From Flavobacteriales bacterium (GTDB lineage Bacteria > Bacteroidota > Bacteroidia > NS11-12g > UBA955): 58,343 bases of DNA. The DNA lies in assembly GCA_947457565.1 (NCBI GenBank), contig CANGWH010000005.1, forward strand, positions 1-58,343, given 5' to 3'. Positions 7,559 through 16,587 of this stretch are shown piece by piece. The notes under the pieces are model-generated. The model was not told the origin of the DNA and did not search any database. It worked only from the letters and a program-made list of their open reading frames with translations. Positions within the stretch are counted from its first letter, which is position 1. Every line of letters starts with the position of its first letter. Position numbers and translations under genes: made by a program.

Positions 7559-8167
7559 ATGCTATTTTCCGACGAATATATCGTGGTTGCTCAACCGGCT
7601 GAGTGCTCGCTCAGGGACAGGGGTAGTAAGTTTTTAGCATTCGCTTATCCGGTAATGACTGAAGCAGAGGTAAAAGGGATTTTGGAGCAGCTTAGGAGCA
7701 AGTTTCCAGACGCCTCTCATCATTGTTACGCCTATGTTATTGGTGCAGGAAGCGAAGCTCAACGGGCTAATGACGATGGGGAACCTGCCAATAGTGCTGG
7801 CAAGCCTATATTGAGGGCGATTGTATCAGTGCAATTGACCAATGTTTTAGTGGTGGTGGTGCGGTATTTTGGTGGGACATTATTAGGTATCCCCGGTTTG
7901 ATTAATGCCTATGGGTTAGCCGCTAAACAGGTTTTGGAATTGGCGGGTTCTGTGCAGAAAACAAGAGAAGTTGTTTTCATGGTATCGGTAGCATTTGCCA
8001 ATGAACAAGAATTGCATCGCTTGCTATCGAAATTCGAGGGGAAAATAGAGTCTATGGACTATAATAATGAAGGATTAATCGCAAAAATTAGCATTAGAAA
8101 TTCACTATCCAATACCTTCGAAGCAGCGATTATGAATCATTACCAATTGAAATTGCTTTCCAATTAA
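7559..8167 (+). CDS. YigZ/IMPACT family protein
   Basis: The 202-residue product belongs to the YigZ (UPF0029, IMPACT) family. The N-terminal domain shows the family signature: Asp-Arg-Gly-Ser-Lys-Phe near 20-25, His-His-Cys-Tyr-Ala-Tyr near 55-60, then Asp-Asp-Gly-Glu-Pro near 75 and Arg-Tyr-Phe-Gly-Gly near 103. The second domain of about 70 residues matches the C-terminal half of bacterial members. In eukaryotes IMPACT restrains Gcn2; the bacterial role is not settled. It lies between ribD and the TM2 lipoprotein, all on the plus strand. Cytoplasmic, with no signal peptide. Confidence 0.9.
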   Translation: MLFSDEYIVVAQPAECSLRDRGSKFLAFAYPVMTEAEVKGILEQLRSKFPDASHHCYAYVIGAGSEAQRANDDGEPANSAGKPILRAIVSVQLTNVLVVVVRYFGGTLLGIPGLINAYGLAAKQVLELAGSVQKTREVVFMVSVAFANEQELHRLLSKFEGKIESMDYNNEGLIAKISIRNSLSNTFEAAIMNHYQLKLLSN

Positions 8168-8233
8168 ATTAGGGGATAAAGGATTGGAGTTTTGATTTTT
8201 TTGTTGTTACTTGCTGTTACTATCTAAATTACT

Positions 8234-8878
8234 ATGAAAATAAAAATTACTTCAACCTATGCATTAGCAGCAACCGCGGTTGCTGTGTTGGTTTCTGCTT
8301 GCGGATCTAATGTAACTGTAGCTAAGCGTTACCACTCCGGTGGATTCAACTTTTCTTTTGGAGGTGGCAGCGATGGTGAAAAAGCTGTGGCCAAATCAAC
8401 CGCTAAAAAGCCGGTAATCAAGAAAATTGGTAAAATGCCAGCTGCGGACGGTTCTGAGGAAACAGCAATTGTTGGAGTTGCACAATCCAATGGTACCACT
8501 AACTATGCGGAAGCAGCGTTAAAAGCGAATCAGCAAACTACGGTTACAACAACTTCTACTGAAGTTGCTTCGGTTTTGGCTGGAAATGCCCAAAAATCTA
8601 CCAGTAGCGAAATGGTAAAATCTTCCGTAGCAGCTAAGCAGGCGGTAAAAGCTTCAAAAGCGAGCAGCGGACCAGGTAAGAGCCAAGTTATAGCATTAGT
8701 ATTAGCCATTTTAGTTGGTGTTCTTGGTGTGCATCGTTTTTACTTGGGTTATCCCATGGAAGGTGTATTGCAGTTATTAACTGCAGGGGGTTGTGGAATT
8801 TGGACCCTTATTGATATCATAAGAATCATAACTGGCGATTTACAGCCTGCCGATGGCGAATACGAAGAAACCTTATAA
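8234..8878 (+). CDS. Lipoprotein with C-terminal TM2 domain
   Basis: The 214-residue product starts with a lipoprotein signal (lipobox Val-Ser-Ala-Cys, Cys23). About 110 residues follow, rich in Lys, Ala, Ser and Thr and apparently disordered. It ends with a TM2 domain at about 150-200: two hydrophobic helices joined by a short turn, with Gly-x-His-Arg-Phe-Tyr-Leu-Gly, the TM2 hallmark. TM2 proteins are small membrane proteins of unknown job, often next to DUF2752 genes, as here, where the next gene overlaps by 26 bases. A lipid anchor at one end and two membrane helices at the other is an odd topology, and this protein may sit wholly in the inner membrane. Confidence 0.85.
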   Translation: MKIKITSTYALAATAVAVLVSACGSNVTVAKRYHSGGFNFSFGGGSDGEKAVAKSTAKKPVIKKIGKMPAADGSEETAIVGVAQSNGTTNYAEAALKANQQTTVTTTSTEVASVLAGNAQKSTSSEMVKSSVAAKQAVKASKASSGPGKSQVIALVLAILVGVLGVHRFYLGYPMEGVLQLLTAGGCGIWTLIDIIRIITGDLQPADGEYEETL

Positions 8879-9188
8879 TAAAAGAAATTTAATAATCGAT
8901 AAAGGAATGCTGGTGGTGTACGTTTTGGTACCCATCAGCATTTTTTTATTACCCATAAATTTCTTTGATTCCGATACAACGGTGGTTTGTTTAAGTAGGC
9001 TGTTGTTGGATATGGAATGCTGGGGTTGCGGATTAACACGATCCGTGATGCATGCCTTGCACGGTGATTTCGTTGGCGCGTGGAATTATAATAAGTTAAT
9101 TGTGGTGGTTTTGCCCTTGTTAATTGCTGTATGGGCTAAAAACCTTTGGAAGATTTTACAGCGTTTAGGGTGGGTTTCCAAATCTTGA
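8853..9188 (+). CDS. DUF2752 membrane protein
   Basis: The 111-residue product has two hydrophobic helices (about 20-36 and 82-95) around the DUF2752 signature Cys-x2-Cys-Gly-Leu-Thr-Arg at 56-63, followed by Leu-His-Gly-Asp and Ala-Trp-Asn. The family is small and uncharacterised and the Cys pair is invariant. The ATG lies inside the end of the TM2 gene, giving a 26-base overlap and likely translational coupling. A start at Met19 would remove the overlap but also the basic N-terminus, so I prefer the longer form. Confidence 0.85.
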   Translation: MANTKKPYNKRNLIIDKGMLVVYVLVPISIFLLPINFFDSDTTVVCLSRLLLDMECWGCGLTRSVMHALHGDFVGAWNYNKLIVVVLPLLIAVWAKNLWKILQRLGWVSKS

Positions 9189-9202
9189 ATCGGAACTAAC
9201 GG

Positions 9203-9268
9203 TTTTGCTAGTGTTACAGCAAAGACTAATTGGAAGATTGCGTTAAATTTCCAGGAATGGATTAACGC
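9203..9268. terminator. Two small inverted repeats between convergent genes
   Basis: TTTGCT at 9204-9209 pairs with AGCAAA at 9218-9223, and GCGTTAA at 9240-9246 pairs with TTAACGC at 9262-9268. They sit between the DUF2752 gene and trmB, but neither has a T run, so a terminator role is only suggested by position. Confidence 0.25.
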
Positions 9269-9286
9269 TTAAGTGTTGGAATCAAT

Positions 9287-9931
9287 TTATGGGATTGGAT
9301 TCAATTTGTATTTAACATATTTGATGGTTCGGCCCATTCCCAACCATAAGGTTTCGTAATACGTTTTAATGTTCAGAATGTCTGATACTTCGGCCTGAGT
9401 GTACACATTGGGGATATTAATTGCTACTTCAAGATTCTCTGCTGCAGCGGTTTCAAGGGTAAATTCATAAAACAAATCGCTATCTGTTTTAACATTGACG
9501 AATGCGTCTTTGGTGGCGATTTTTCGGTATTCGTTTAAGAATTTTGGGGACGAAAGTCGTTTCCGCTCTTTCTGAGGCTGAGGATCGGGGAACGTGATCC
9601 AAATTTCGCTTACTTCATCGGTTTCGAAATATTGTTGAATATTATCGATGGGAATTCGTAAAAAAGCTACGTTACATAGATTTTCTTCAATTGCGGTTTT
9701 CGCACCCCTCCACAATCGGTTCCCTTTGATATCGATGCCTATATAATTAATGTGCGGATGCAATCGAGCTAATCCCAAGGTATAATCGCCTTTACCACAA
9801 GCAAGTTCTAGAACAATGGGATTGTTATTGCCAAACCATTGATTCCACTTTCCTTTGTTGGTACAATCGGCGTTAAACGTATTGGAGAACGAATCAAATT
9901 CGGCAAATTTTATGAGTTTGGCTTTTCCCAT
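9287..9931 (-). CDS. trmB: tRNA (guanine-N7-)-methyltransferase TrmB
   Basis: TrmB puts the N7 methyl group on G46 of tRNAs, using S-adenosylmethionine. The 214-residue product shows the SAM-binding motif Glu-Leu-Ala-Cys-Gly-Lys-Gly at 42-48, Gly-Ile-Asp-Ile-Lys-Gly at 65-70, and the family's Phe-Pro-Asp-Pro-Gln motif at 114-118 followed by a basic stretch at 121-125. The Thr-Asp-Ser-Asp segment near 154 is also typical. Length is normal. It is divergent from aat, with about 105 bases between the starts. Confidence 0.93.
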   Translation of the reverse strand: MGKAKLIKFAEFDSFSNTFNADCTNKGKWNQWFGNNNPIVLELACGKGDYTLGLARLHPHINYIGIDIKGNRLWRGAKTAIEENLCNVAFLRIPIDNIQQYFETDEVSEIWITFPDPQPQKERKRLSSPKFLNEYRKIATKDAFVNVKTDSDLFYEFTLETAAAENLEVAINIPNVYTQAEVSDILNIKTYYETLWLGMGRTIKYVKYKLNPIP

Positions 9932-10035
9932 GGCTATTTCGATGCAAAAAAACGATTCTTTTTGCTAACTCTTGGGTTTTCTTTTGAATTTCTTGTGGCA
10001 ATTTCTTCTAAATATTTCGATTTTTGCGCCCCCTT

Positions 10036-10605
10036 ATGCTTACAGCAGATTTGTTGGTCTATGCCTACCTCAGTGGAACTTTCCCCATGGCTCATCCGGA
10101 TGAGGGGAACGATATTTTTTGGCATACACCCAAAAGTCGCGGGTTAATTCCATTGGATGATCGATTTAAGGCGCCCAAAAACCTGATGCGTCTATACCGA
10201 AAAAAACCGTTTGAATTAACCATTAACAATGCGTTTGAAGATGTGATTACTGCATGCGCTGAATTACGCAATGAGGATACCTGGATATCCGATGAGATCA
10301 AATCGGCCTATATTGATTTGCATCGAAAAGGGATTGCTCACAGTTTTGAAGCTTGGGAAGGAGACCGGTTGGTTGGTGGATTGTACGGATTGGCTTTGGG
10401 TAAGGCATTTTTTGGAGAAAGTATGTTTCATCGGGCTACGGATGCATCCAAAATCTGTTTGGTTTTTTTGGTGGAATTTTTGCGCGAGAAGAATTTTCAA
10501 TTATTAGATTCTCAGTATTTAAATCCACATTTGGTTCAATTTGGAGCCTATGAAATTCCCCATGAAGAATACATGATATTGCTAACACGAGCAACTTCGG
10601 TTTAA
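10036..10605 (+). CDS. aat: Leucyl/phenylalanyl-tRNA-protein transferase
   Basis: Aat moves Leu or Phe from tRNA to the N-terminus of proteins that begin with Lys or Arg, marking them for ClpS/ClpAP degradation. The 189-residue product has the family pattern: Gly-Thr-Phe-Pro-Met-Ala near 14-19, Phe-Trp-His-Thr-Pro near 28-32, Arg-Gly-Leu-Ile-Pro-Leu-Asp near 35-41, Gly-Gly-Leu-Tyr-Gly near 114-118, and Gly-Glu-Ser-Met-Phe near 126-130. I start it at ATG 10036; an in-frame TTG four codons upstream overlaps a TTTTTG promoter-like run and is less likely. It is a short but complete member. Confidence 0.93.
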   Translation: MLTADLLVYAYLSGTFPMAHPDEGNDIFWHTPKSRGLIPLDDRFKAPKNLMRLYRKKPFELTINNAFEDVITACAELRNEDTWISDEIKSAYIDLHRKGIAHSFEAWEGDRLVGGLYGLALGKAFFGESMFHRATDASKICLVFLVEFLREKNFQLLDSQYLNPHLVQFGAYEIPHEEYMILLTRATSV

Positions 10606-10659
10606 CGATATTCCGGTGGGTGATGTTTACAAGCTGTTGCAAATACCTAGGAAAAACTT

Positions 10660-10667
10660 CACCTTTG
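10660..10667 (+). promoter_or_regulatory. Putative -7 box of the cyclase-family gene
   Basis: CACCTTTG (one mismatch to TAnnTTTG) ends four bases before the GTG start at 10672, which supports the GTG as start. Confidence 0.35.
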
Positions 10668-10671
10668 TAGG

Positions 10672-11451
10672 GTGTCAATACAGATTTTTTTAGATAATCG
10701 GTGGTATAAGATTAACGGACAAAATCCGATTGATTTATCGTTAAGTACAGGTACAAACGGACAAAATCCCAATGCATTTTTCATTAATCCAGCACAATTT
10801 GAGCCCATTCGGGTAGGTGGATTTGTGGGTTCGGTGCACGAGGGTGGATCAGCCAATTGCGAAGTGCTTACGCTTTGTGCCCATGGAAATGGAACGCATA
10901 CTGAATGTGTTGGGCACATCAGTGAGAATAGAATTTCGTTGCCCGATGTATGGCAAGATGGATTTCATTTAGCACAATTAGTAACCATTGATGTAGAAGA
11001 AAAGGGCTATATATCGTTAGAACAAGTAATGGCGGTCCACTGGCATGAAGGTATTTCCGCTGTGGTATTTCGAAGTTTACCCAACGATGCTTGGAAGATG
11101 TCATTTAATTGGTCGGGTAATAATGCCCCTTATTTCCAGTCATCGGCGCTTGAATTTTTGTTGAACAAAGGAATATTGCATTTGTTAACAGACTTTCCCA
11201 GTGTTGATCCCGAAGAAGATAATGGGCAGTTGGAGGCACATCATGCGTGGTGGGGTGTTCCTTATCGTTCGAAAGGGGTGTTTAAACAGCAGGTTTCCGT
11301 GCACGATCCTCGCTCCAAGGCTACCATAACAGAGTTAATTTACGTCCCCAATGATTTGGTAGACGGTAGCTATGTGCTTCAAATCCAAATACCTCATTTC
11401 ATGACTGATGCTGTTCCCAGCAGACCCTTATTGTACCCAATTCTTGACTGA
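10672..11451 (+). CDS. Cyclase-family metal hydrolase (kynurenine formamidase-like)
   Basis: The 259-residue product belongs to the cyclase family (PF04199), metal-dependent hydrolases that include bacterial kynurenine formamidase. The metal-binding signature His-Gly-Asn-Gly-Thr-His-Thr-Glu lies at 71-78 with a further His at 82; the family consensus is His-x-Gly-Thr-His-x-Asp, so Glu replaces Asp here. A Thr-Asp-Phe-Pro-Ser-Val-Asp segment and the following His-His near 190 are also family-like. The start is GTG. The TGA stop overlaps the ATG of the next gene (TGATG), so the glycosyltransferase is translationally coupled. The substrate cannot be read from the sequence, and no kynurenine-pathway genes are nearby. 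Confidence 0.85.
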   Translation: MSIQIFLDNRWYKINGQNPIDLSLSTGTNGQNPNAFFINPAQFEPIRVGGFVGSVHEGGSANCEVLTLCAHGNGTHTECVGHISENRISLPDVWQDGFHLAQLVTIDVEEKGYISLEQVMAVHWHEGISAVVFRSLPNDAWKMSFNWSGNNAPYFQSSALEFLLNKGILHLLTDFPSVDPEEDNGQLEAHHAWWGVPYRSKGVFKQQVSVHDPRSKATITELIYVPNDLVDGSYVLQIQIPHFMTDAVPSRPLLYPILD

Positions 11452-12668
11452 TGAATTCGGAAAAAGCGCTATATTTTTTTAATATTCTAGTTTCCCGATT
11501 GATCAATGCGGGTAAGCAGGCTCGCAGTCTACAACCCAGTAAAATACTCTGCGTGAAGTTGGATGAAATTGGGGATATGGCAACGGCATTAGGCGTATTT
11601 GCGGAGTTGAAGAAATCGTTTCCTTCCGCTGAAATTACGGTTTTATGCAAACCATTTGCCGGGAGTTTGTTGCACAACAATCCCAATGTAGATCGAATTA
11701 TTTATGAATTGAAGCAATGGAACAGTGCGTATGATTTGGTGGTTGAATTGCGCGGTACTTGGAAAACTCTTTGGCGAGCATTAAATTATAAATACTGGCC
11801 GGGCTATCGGGTAGATAGGGGATGGATTCGATTGAAACAACGGGGAAACCAGCCGCACGAAGCGATAACCAATTATCGAATTATTGAGCCTGTATTAAAG
11901 GCCGCATTATCACCGGAAATTTCGTTGATTAGCTCGAATTTTTCTGGGGGTAATGTACAGTTTCCGGGTAGCACGGGACTTGGGTTAATTCATCCTACAT
12001 CGGAAGACGCTGCCGCTGCTGAATTGTGGATGTCGCAAGCACAACGGCAAGCCTTTGCTGTAAAAGGCGAACTACCAAAGGGCACGGCAATTATTCATGC
12101 GGGTGCGCGAAGAGTGCTTCGACAATGGCCTTTGGGAAATTTCGCAACCGTTGCGGATTGGTTGTGGGAACACCATCGAATATGGCCTATTTGGGTTGGT
12201 ACAGCCGAAGAAAAACCGAATTTAGAATCGGTATGGAAATCCGATTTGGGGACATTATGGATTTCGGAGGAAGCATCGCCCCGGAACACTTCATTATTGG
12301 CTTTTTATGCATTTATTCAGCGTGCATCGTTATTTATTGGCAATGAAAGCGGACCTTTACAATTGGCTGCTTTAGGGGATGTCCCCTTGCTTGGTTTATT
12401 TGGACCGGGGGTAGAACATGTCTTTTATCCCATCGGTGCGCAAGTGTTTTCAGTGAGTGAAACCGGGGCTATTTCTACAGAAGAACAGCGGGAGGTTATA
12501 GAAAAAGAGACAACAGTTCCGGGAGTACCTAAAGCCATTTTGCATTGCGTTTTACCGTGTAATCCTTGTGACCAGTTACATTGTATTCAACCGGGAAATC
12601 CATGTATTCAACGAATTTCGTTGACAGCAGTAATCCAAGTTTTAGATAAATACGTGCTTACTCAATAA
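11451..12668 (+). CDS. Glycosyltransferase family 9 (heptosyltransferase-like)
   Basis: The 405-residue product matches GT9 enzymes, which transfer ADP-heptose to the lipopolysaccharide inner core. The N-terminal half has Val-Lys-Leu-Asp-Glu-Ile-Gly-Asp near 35-42, the acceptor-side motif of the family. The C-terminal half has His-Ala-Gly-Ala-Arg near 214 and the nucleotide-sugar motif Gly-Asn-Glu-Ser-Gly-Pro near 300, then Leu-Phe-Gly-Pro-Gly near 321. The last 50 residues carry a Cys-rich segment (Cys-Asn-Pro-Cys-Asp, then Gly-Asn-Pro-Cys), as in several Bacteroidota GT9 proteins. It overlaps the preceding cyclase gene by one base. Probably cytoplasmic face of the inner membrane; the sugar is inferred from the family. 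Confidence 0.87.
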   Translation: MNSEKALYFFNILVSRLINAGKQARSLQPSKILCVKLDEIGDMATALGVFAELKKSFPSAEITVLCKPFAGSLLHNNPNVDRIIYELKQWNSAYDLVVELRGTWKTLWRALNYKYWPGYRVDRGWIRLKQRGNQPHEAITNYRIIEPVLKAALSPEISLISSNFSGGNVQFPGSTGLGLIHPTSEDAAAAELWMSQAQRQAFAVKGELPKGTAIIHAGARRVLRQWPLGNFATVADWLWEHHRIWPIWVGTAEEKPNLESVWKSDLGTLWISEEASPRNTSLLAFYAFIQRASLFIGNESGPLQLAALGDVPLLGLFGPGVEHVFYPIGAQVFSVSETGAISTEEQREVIEKETTVPGVPKAILHCVLPCNPCDQLHCIQPGNPCIQRISLTAVIQVLDKYVLTQ

Positions 12669-12712
12669 TTTAACCGTTTATTGTTGTGTGACAATTCTCT
12701 AACAATTTGGCA

Positions 12713-12720
12713 TACTTTTG
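12713..12720 (+). promoter_or_regulatory. -7 box upstream of rnz
   Basis: TACTTTTG is a perfect TAnnTTTG match, 42 bases before the ATG at 12763. It overlaps an in-frame TTG at 12718, which argues against that longer start. Confidence 0.45.
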
Positions 12721-12762
12721 GTTGCTTACGTGGCAATTATTGCATCGTTTAATAATTCGATA

Positions 12763-13707
12763 ATGCGTAAACCTTTCGAAGTAACTGTGTTGGGAACATC
12801 CTCGGCTACGCCTACTAAGTTTAGGCATCCAAGTTCTCAGTTTGTGCGTTTGGAAGGGAATTATATGTTGTTGGATTGTGGCGAGGGTACGCAGCGGCAA
12901 TTGGCGCGGTATGGATTAAAGATGCAGCGAATTTCGCACGTATTTATAACGCATTTGCACGGGGATCATTATTTTGGTTTGCCAGGATTAATCACATCGA
13001 TGGCCTTGTTTGGGAGGGTAGAACCATTAATTATTGTTGGTCCACCTTCGCTGGAATCTATGATTGGATTGTTGTTGGTTGATAGTGATGCTCATTTACC
13101 GTTTGAATTACAATTTGTGGTTACCCAAACAGAGCGAGTGGAGACGGTTATAGCTACAGAATCATTTGAGGTTCAATCAGTTCCATTGCAGCATCGTGTC
13201 CCTTGTACAGGTTTTTTGGTGAGAGAGGTGGGGCCACAGCGAAAATTAAATTTGGATGCTTGTTTCCGAAATTCAGTACCGGTGGAGCGATACGATGATA
13301 TTAAATGGGGCTCTGATTATGTAACCGCTGCAGGGGAAGTAATCGGCAATGATTCACTCACCATTCCAGGGTATAAAAATAGGGTGTATGCCTATATAAC
13401 GGATACCATTTATGACGAATCGCTTATTCCGATATTAAAGGATGTGGATCGTTTGTATCACGAAGCTACTTTTGCTCATGATCGGTTAGCAAGAGCTCAA
13501 GAAACATTTCATTCTACGGCAGCGCAAGCGGCAGAAATTGCAAAACTTTCGGGCGCTAAGCAGTTGTTATTGGGACATTTTTCAGCGCGCTATCAGGATG
13601 CGGCACCCTTAATAGAGGAAGCGAGAACTGTTTTCCCGAATGCAGAGGAAGCGGTTGAGGGTGAAACCTACACGGTGGGAGTGTACGAGGAGGTTTCTAG
13701 TTACTGA
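12763..13707 (+). CDS. rnz: Ribonuclease Z
   Basis: RNase Z trims the 3' trailer from tRNA precursors, needed for tRNAs without an encoded CCA. The 314-residue product is a metallo-beta-lactamase: Gly-Thr-Ser-Ser-Ala at 11-15, Asp-Cys-Gly-Glu-Gly at 38-42, the zinc motif His-Leu-His-Gly-Asp-His at 64-69, a later His near 132, Asp near 208 (Tyr-Ile-Thr-Asp-Thr), and Gly-His-Phe-Ser-Ala-Arg near 270. The His-Glu-Ala-Thr-Phe segment near 229 is the RNase Z hallmark. Length fits the short bacterial form. Start taken at ATG 12763; the frame is open upstream to a TTG but that falls in the promoter box. Confidence 0.95.
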   Translation: MRKPFEVTVLGTSSATPTKFRHPSSQFVRLEGNYMLLDCGEGTQRQLARYGLKMQRISHVFITHLHGDHYFGLPGLITSMALFGRVEPLIIVGPPSLESMIGLLLVDSDAHLPFELQFVVTQTERVETVIATESFEVQSVPLQHRVPCTGFLVREVGPQRKLNLDACFRNSVPVERYDDIKWGSDYVTAAGEVIGNDSLTIPGYKNRVYAYITDTIYDESLIPILKDVDRLYHEATFAHDRLARAQETFHSTAAQAAEIAKLSGAKQLLLGHFSARYQDAAPLIEEARTVFPNAEEAVEGETYTVGVYEEVSSY

Positions 13708-13826
13708 TTGATTTCTTTTTTATTGTTTTTCAGCTACTTAATTAATAGTTCTGTATTGTGATTGGTGGGTTGTACACAGGTTGATTTAGGTGTAAAAGTC
13801 TGCACATTATGAATTAAAATCCGTAG

Positions 13827-13834
13827 TAACTTCG
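13827..13834 (+). promoter_or_regulatory. Putative -7 box of ftsK
   Basis: TAACTTCG, identical to the box before ribD, ends 10 bases before the ftsK ATG. Confidence 0.4.
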
Positions 13835-13844
13835 TTAGATTGAT

Positions 13845-16580
13845 ATGGCGAAATCGAAACAGTCCAACGATAAGAGACCGGATTTTTTAAGGGATCAATC
13901 CTCGGATAAAACAGAAAAGATTACTGGCAAGGATATTTGGCTTGCGTTAACCTTACGTCATGACCCAACGCGTAAAGTATTTGGATTTACTCTAATTGCC
14001 CTGAGTTTAATCATGGGGATTTCCTTTATTTCATTTTTCTTTTCTTGGAACATGGATCAGAGTTTGATGGCAACGGATGATTGGGATTCGTTTAATCAAT
14101 CGGGAAGTAGAGTTAAGAATTCCATGGGGTATTTTGGAGCATGGTTGTCGTATAAATTTATTCACAACGGCTTTGGGATTGGATCGTTTGCCTTTCTTCC
14201 GTATGTGGCATTGTGTGGAATGTTCCTGTTGTTGGATTATCGGCCATTTTCCTTATTAAGGATTCTAATTCATTCGATGTTGGTAGCAGTTTGGATTTCC
14301 TTATTTATGGGTTTGTTTTTGGGTATGTTTCCACTACTAGGCGGCGCAGTGGGCTTTTTTAGCAATCAATTGATGATAGATAGTATTGGTTGGGTAGGGG
14401 CGTTTTTGGTTTTAGTGGGGTATGGCGTGGCTTACAGTATTTTCTTTTTAAATCTTAATCCATTTGCTCGCATTAAACTTAAGCAGTATCCAATGGATGG
14501 CTCGGATTATGATGCGGATTTTCATGCCGATGGCAGCGGTAATATTCAAGAGGAAGTTCTTGCCGATGAGAATAGGGAAGAAGAAGCTATTTCCGAATCG
14601 GTTGAGGCAGAAATAATCGAGGACGATGACGATGATACCTTGCTAACGCCAGAGCAAATAGAACAATTGACGCAAATTTCTATCAAGAAGGTAGATGTTG
14701 AGGAGCAAATTGTAATTGATCCGTCAAGTGAGGAAGATACAATGGGAGGTAAAAAACCTACATTCACCGTAACGGGACCCTTGTTTGTACCAGAAATTGA
14801 AGAGAATGCGTTGTTGAAGGAGTCGGAGGCCAATAGCAGTCAATCAGACTTAAGGGAAAGCCAAGGTTCTGTAGTTGATTTATCCATCGAAGTGGAAAAT
14901 CCGAAAACTATGGAGGAGGTTGTAGAGAATTACCCACCGATTTCAGCAGTAATTGAGGACGATAGTGGATTTAAAATCGAGGATTTAACAGCGGCAGAAG
15001 AAGAGATGGTGGAAGAAAATATAGGCGATCTGGCGTTGGAAAATGGGATGGAGCGTAGGGGATTAGATACGGTTTATGATCCAACGGCTGATTTGAGTGC
15101 CTATAAGTTTCCAACCTTGGATTTGATGACGGAATACGATGCGAAGAAGCAGGAAATCGACATGGTAGAAATTCAGGCATCCAAGGACATGATTATTCAG
15201 ACCTTAGAAAATTACAAAATTGGCATTTCTAGTATAAAAGCCAGTGTGGGACCTACCGTAACCTTATACGAAATAGTGCCTGCTCCTGGAGTGAAAATTT
15301 CTAAGATTAAGAATTTAGAGGACGATATCGCTTTGAGTTTGGCGGCGTTAGGGATTCGTATTATTGCTCCAATTCCGGGTAAGGGCACTATTGGTATTGA
15401 GGTTCCCAATAAAAATCCAGAAATGGTTCCTATGCGATCGGTATTGGCTTCAAAGAAGTTCCAGGACTGTGATTTTCAATTACCCGTTGTTTTGGGTAAA
15501 ACGATTTCCAACGAAATATTTATTACAGATTTAGCAAAAATGCCTCACTTGTTGATGGCAGGTGCTACCGGACAAGGTAAATCGGTTGGTTTGAATGCTA
15601 TCTTGGTTTCGCTGTTGTATAAAAAACACCCTGCCTATGTGAAGTTTGTATTGGTAGATCCGAAAAAGGTGGAATTGACGTTATTTAATAAAATAGAACG
15701 ACATTTTTTGGCTAAGCTACCCGGGGATGGGGAGGCGATTATTACAGATAACCATAAGGTAATTAATACGTTGAATAGTTTGTGCGTGGAGATGGACAAC
15801 CGATATAAGTTGTTGCAAGATGCGTTGGTTCGGAACATTATCGAGTACAATGCTAAATTCTTAGCACGCAAATTAAATCCCAACGAAGGACATCGATTCT
15901 TGCCGTATATTGTAGTAGTTATAGACGAGGTGGCGGATTTAATGATGACCGCTGGAAAAGAAATTGAAACACCCATCGCCCGATTGGCTCAGCTTGCGCG
16001 CGCAATTGGAATTCACCTAATCCTCGCTACTCAGAGACCCTCGGTAAACGTGATTACCGGGATGATTAAGGCCAACTTCCCGGCGCGAATAGCGTTTAGG
16101 GTGACGTCTAAAATCGACAGTCGGACAATTTTGGATGCGAATGGGGCCGATCAGTTGATTGGGAAGGGTGATATGTTGTATAGTGGTGGCAATGAAATGA
16201 TTCGATTGCAATGTCCGTTTGTGGATACTCCTGAGGTGGAAAGAATTGTTGATTTCATTGGTGAACAGCGGGCATTCCCGTTGGCTTATCAGTTGCCGGA
16301 AGTGAAAGAAGAAGGAGGTGTTTTGGGCGGTGAAGGATTTGATCCCAATGAACGCGATGATATGTTTGAAGATGCGGCACGAATTGTGGTATTAAATCAG
16401 GTTGGTAGCACTTCCATGATTCAACGAAAATTAAAAATAGGGTATAATCGCGCAGGTCGTTTGATGGATCAATTGGAAGATGCGGGTATTGTTGGTCCGA
16501 ACAATGGTTCTAAGGCTAGACAAGTTTTATTGCCCGATGAATACTCATTAGAACAATTTTTACGAAATTTGAACGATTAA
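13845..16580 (+). CDS. ftsK: DNA translocase FtsK/SpoIIIE
   Basis: FtsK pumps DNA at the closing septum and triggers XerCD/dif dimer resolution. The 911-residue product has four or so membrane helices (about 43-65, 103-130, 137-170, 182-205), then an acidic, low-complexity linker (about 220-420), then the motor. Walker A Gly-Ala-Thr-Gly-Gln-Gly-Lys-Ser lies near 572, Walker B Val-Ile-Asp-Glu-Val-Ala-Asp near 691. The last 65 residues form the gamma winged helix that reads KOPS sites (Gln-Arg-Lys-Leu-Lys-Ile-Gly-Tyr-Asn-Arg-Ala). The linker is longer and more acidic than in many relatives. lolA starts 7 bases after the stop. A XerD-type recombinase lies 3.3 kb downstream. Confidence 0.96.
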   Translation: MAKSKQSNDKRPDFLRDQSSDKTEKITGKDIWLALTLRHDPTRKVFGFTLIALSLIMGISFISFFFSWNMDQSLMATDDWDSFNQSGSRVKNSMGYFGAWLSYKFIHNGFGIGSFAFLPYVALCGMFLLLDYRPFSLLRILIHSMLVAVWISLFMGLFLGMFPLLGGAVGFFSNQLMIDSIGWVGAFLVLVGYGVAYSIFFLNLNPFARIKLKQYPMDGSDYDADFHADGSGNIQEEVLADENREEEAISESVEAEIIEDDDDDTLLTPEQIEQLTQISIKKVDVEEQIVIDPSSEEDTMGGKKPTFTVTGPLFVPEIEENALLKESEANSSQSDLRESQGSVVDLSIEVENPKTMEEVVENYPPISAVIEDDSGFKIEDLTAAEEEMVEENIGDLALENGMERRGLDTVYDPTADLSAYKFPTLDLMTEYDAKKQEIDMVEIQASKDMIIQTLENYKIGISSIKASVGPTVTLYEIVPAPGVKISKIKNLEDDIALSLAALGIRIIAPIPGKGTIGIEVPNKNPEMVPMRSVLASKKFQDCDFQLPVVLGKTISNEIFITDLAKMPHLLMAGATGQGKSVGLNAILVSLLYKKHPAYVKFVLVDPKKVELTLFNKIERHFLAKLPGDGEAIITDNHKVINTLNSLCVEMDNRYKLLQDALVRNIIEYNAKFLARKLNPNEGHRFLPYIVVVIDEVADLMMTAGKEIETPIARLAQLARAIGIHLILATQRPSVNVITGMIKANFPARIAFRVTSKIDSRTILDANGADQLIGKGDMLYSGGNEMIRLQCPFVDTPEVERIVDFIGEQRAFPLAYQLPEVKEEGGVLGGEGFDPNERDDMFEDAARIVVLNQVGSTSMIQRKLKIGYNRAGRLMDQLEDAGIVGPNNGSKARQVLLPDEYSLEQFLRNLND

Positions 16581-16587
16581 ATTATAC

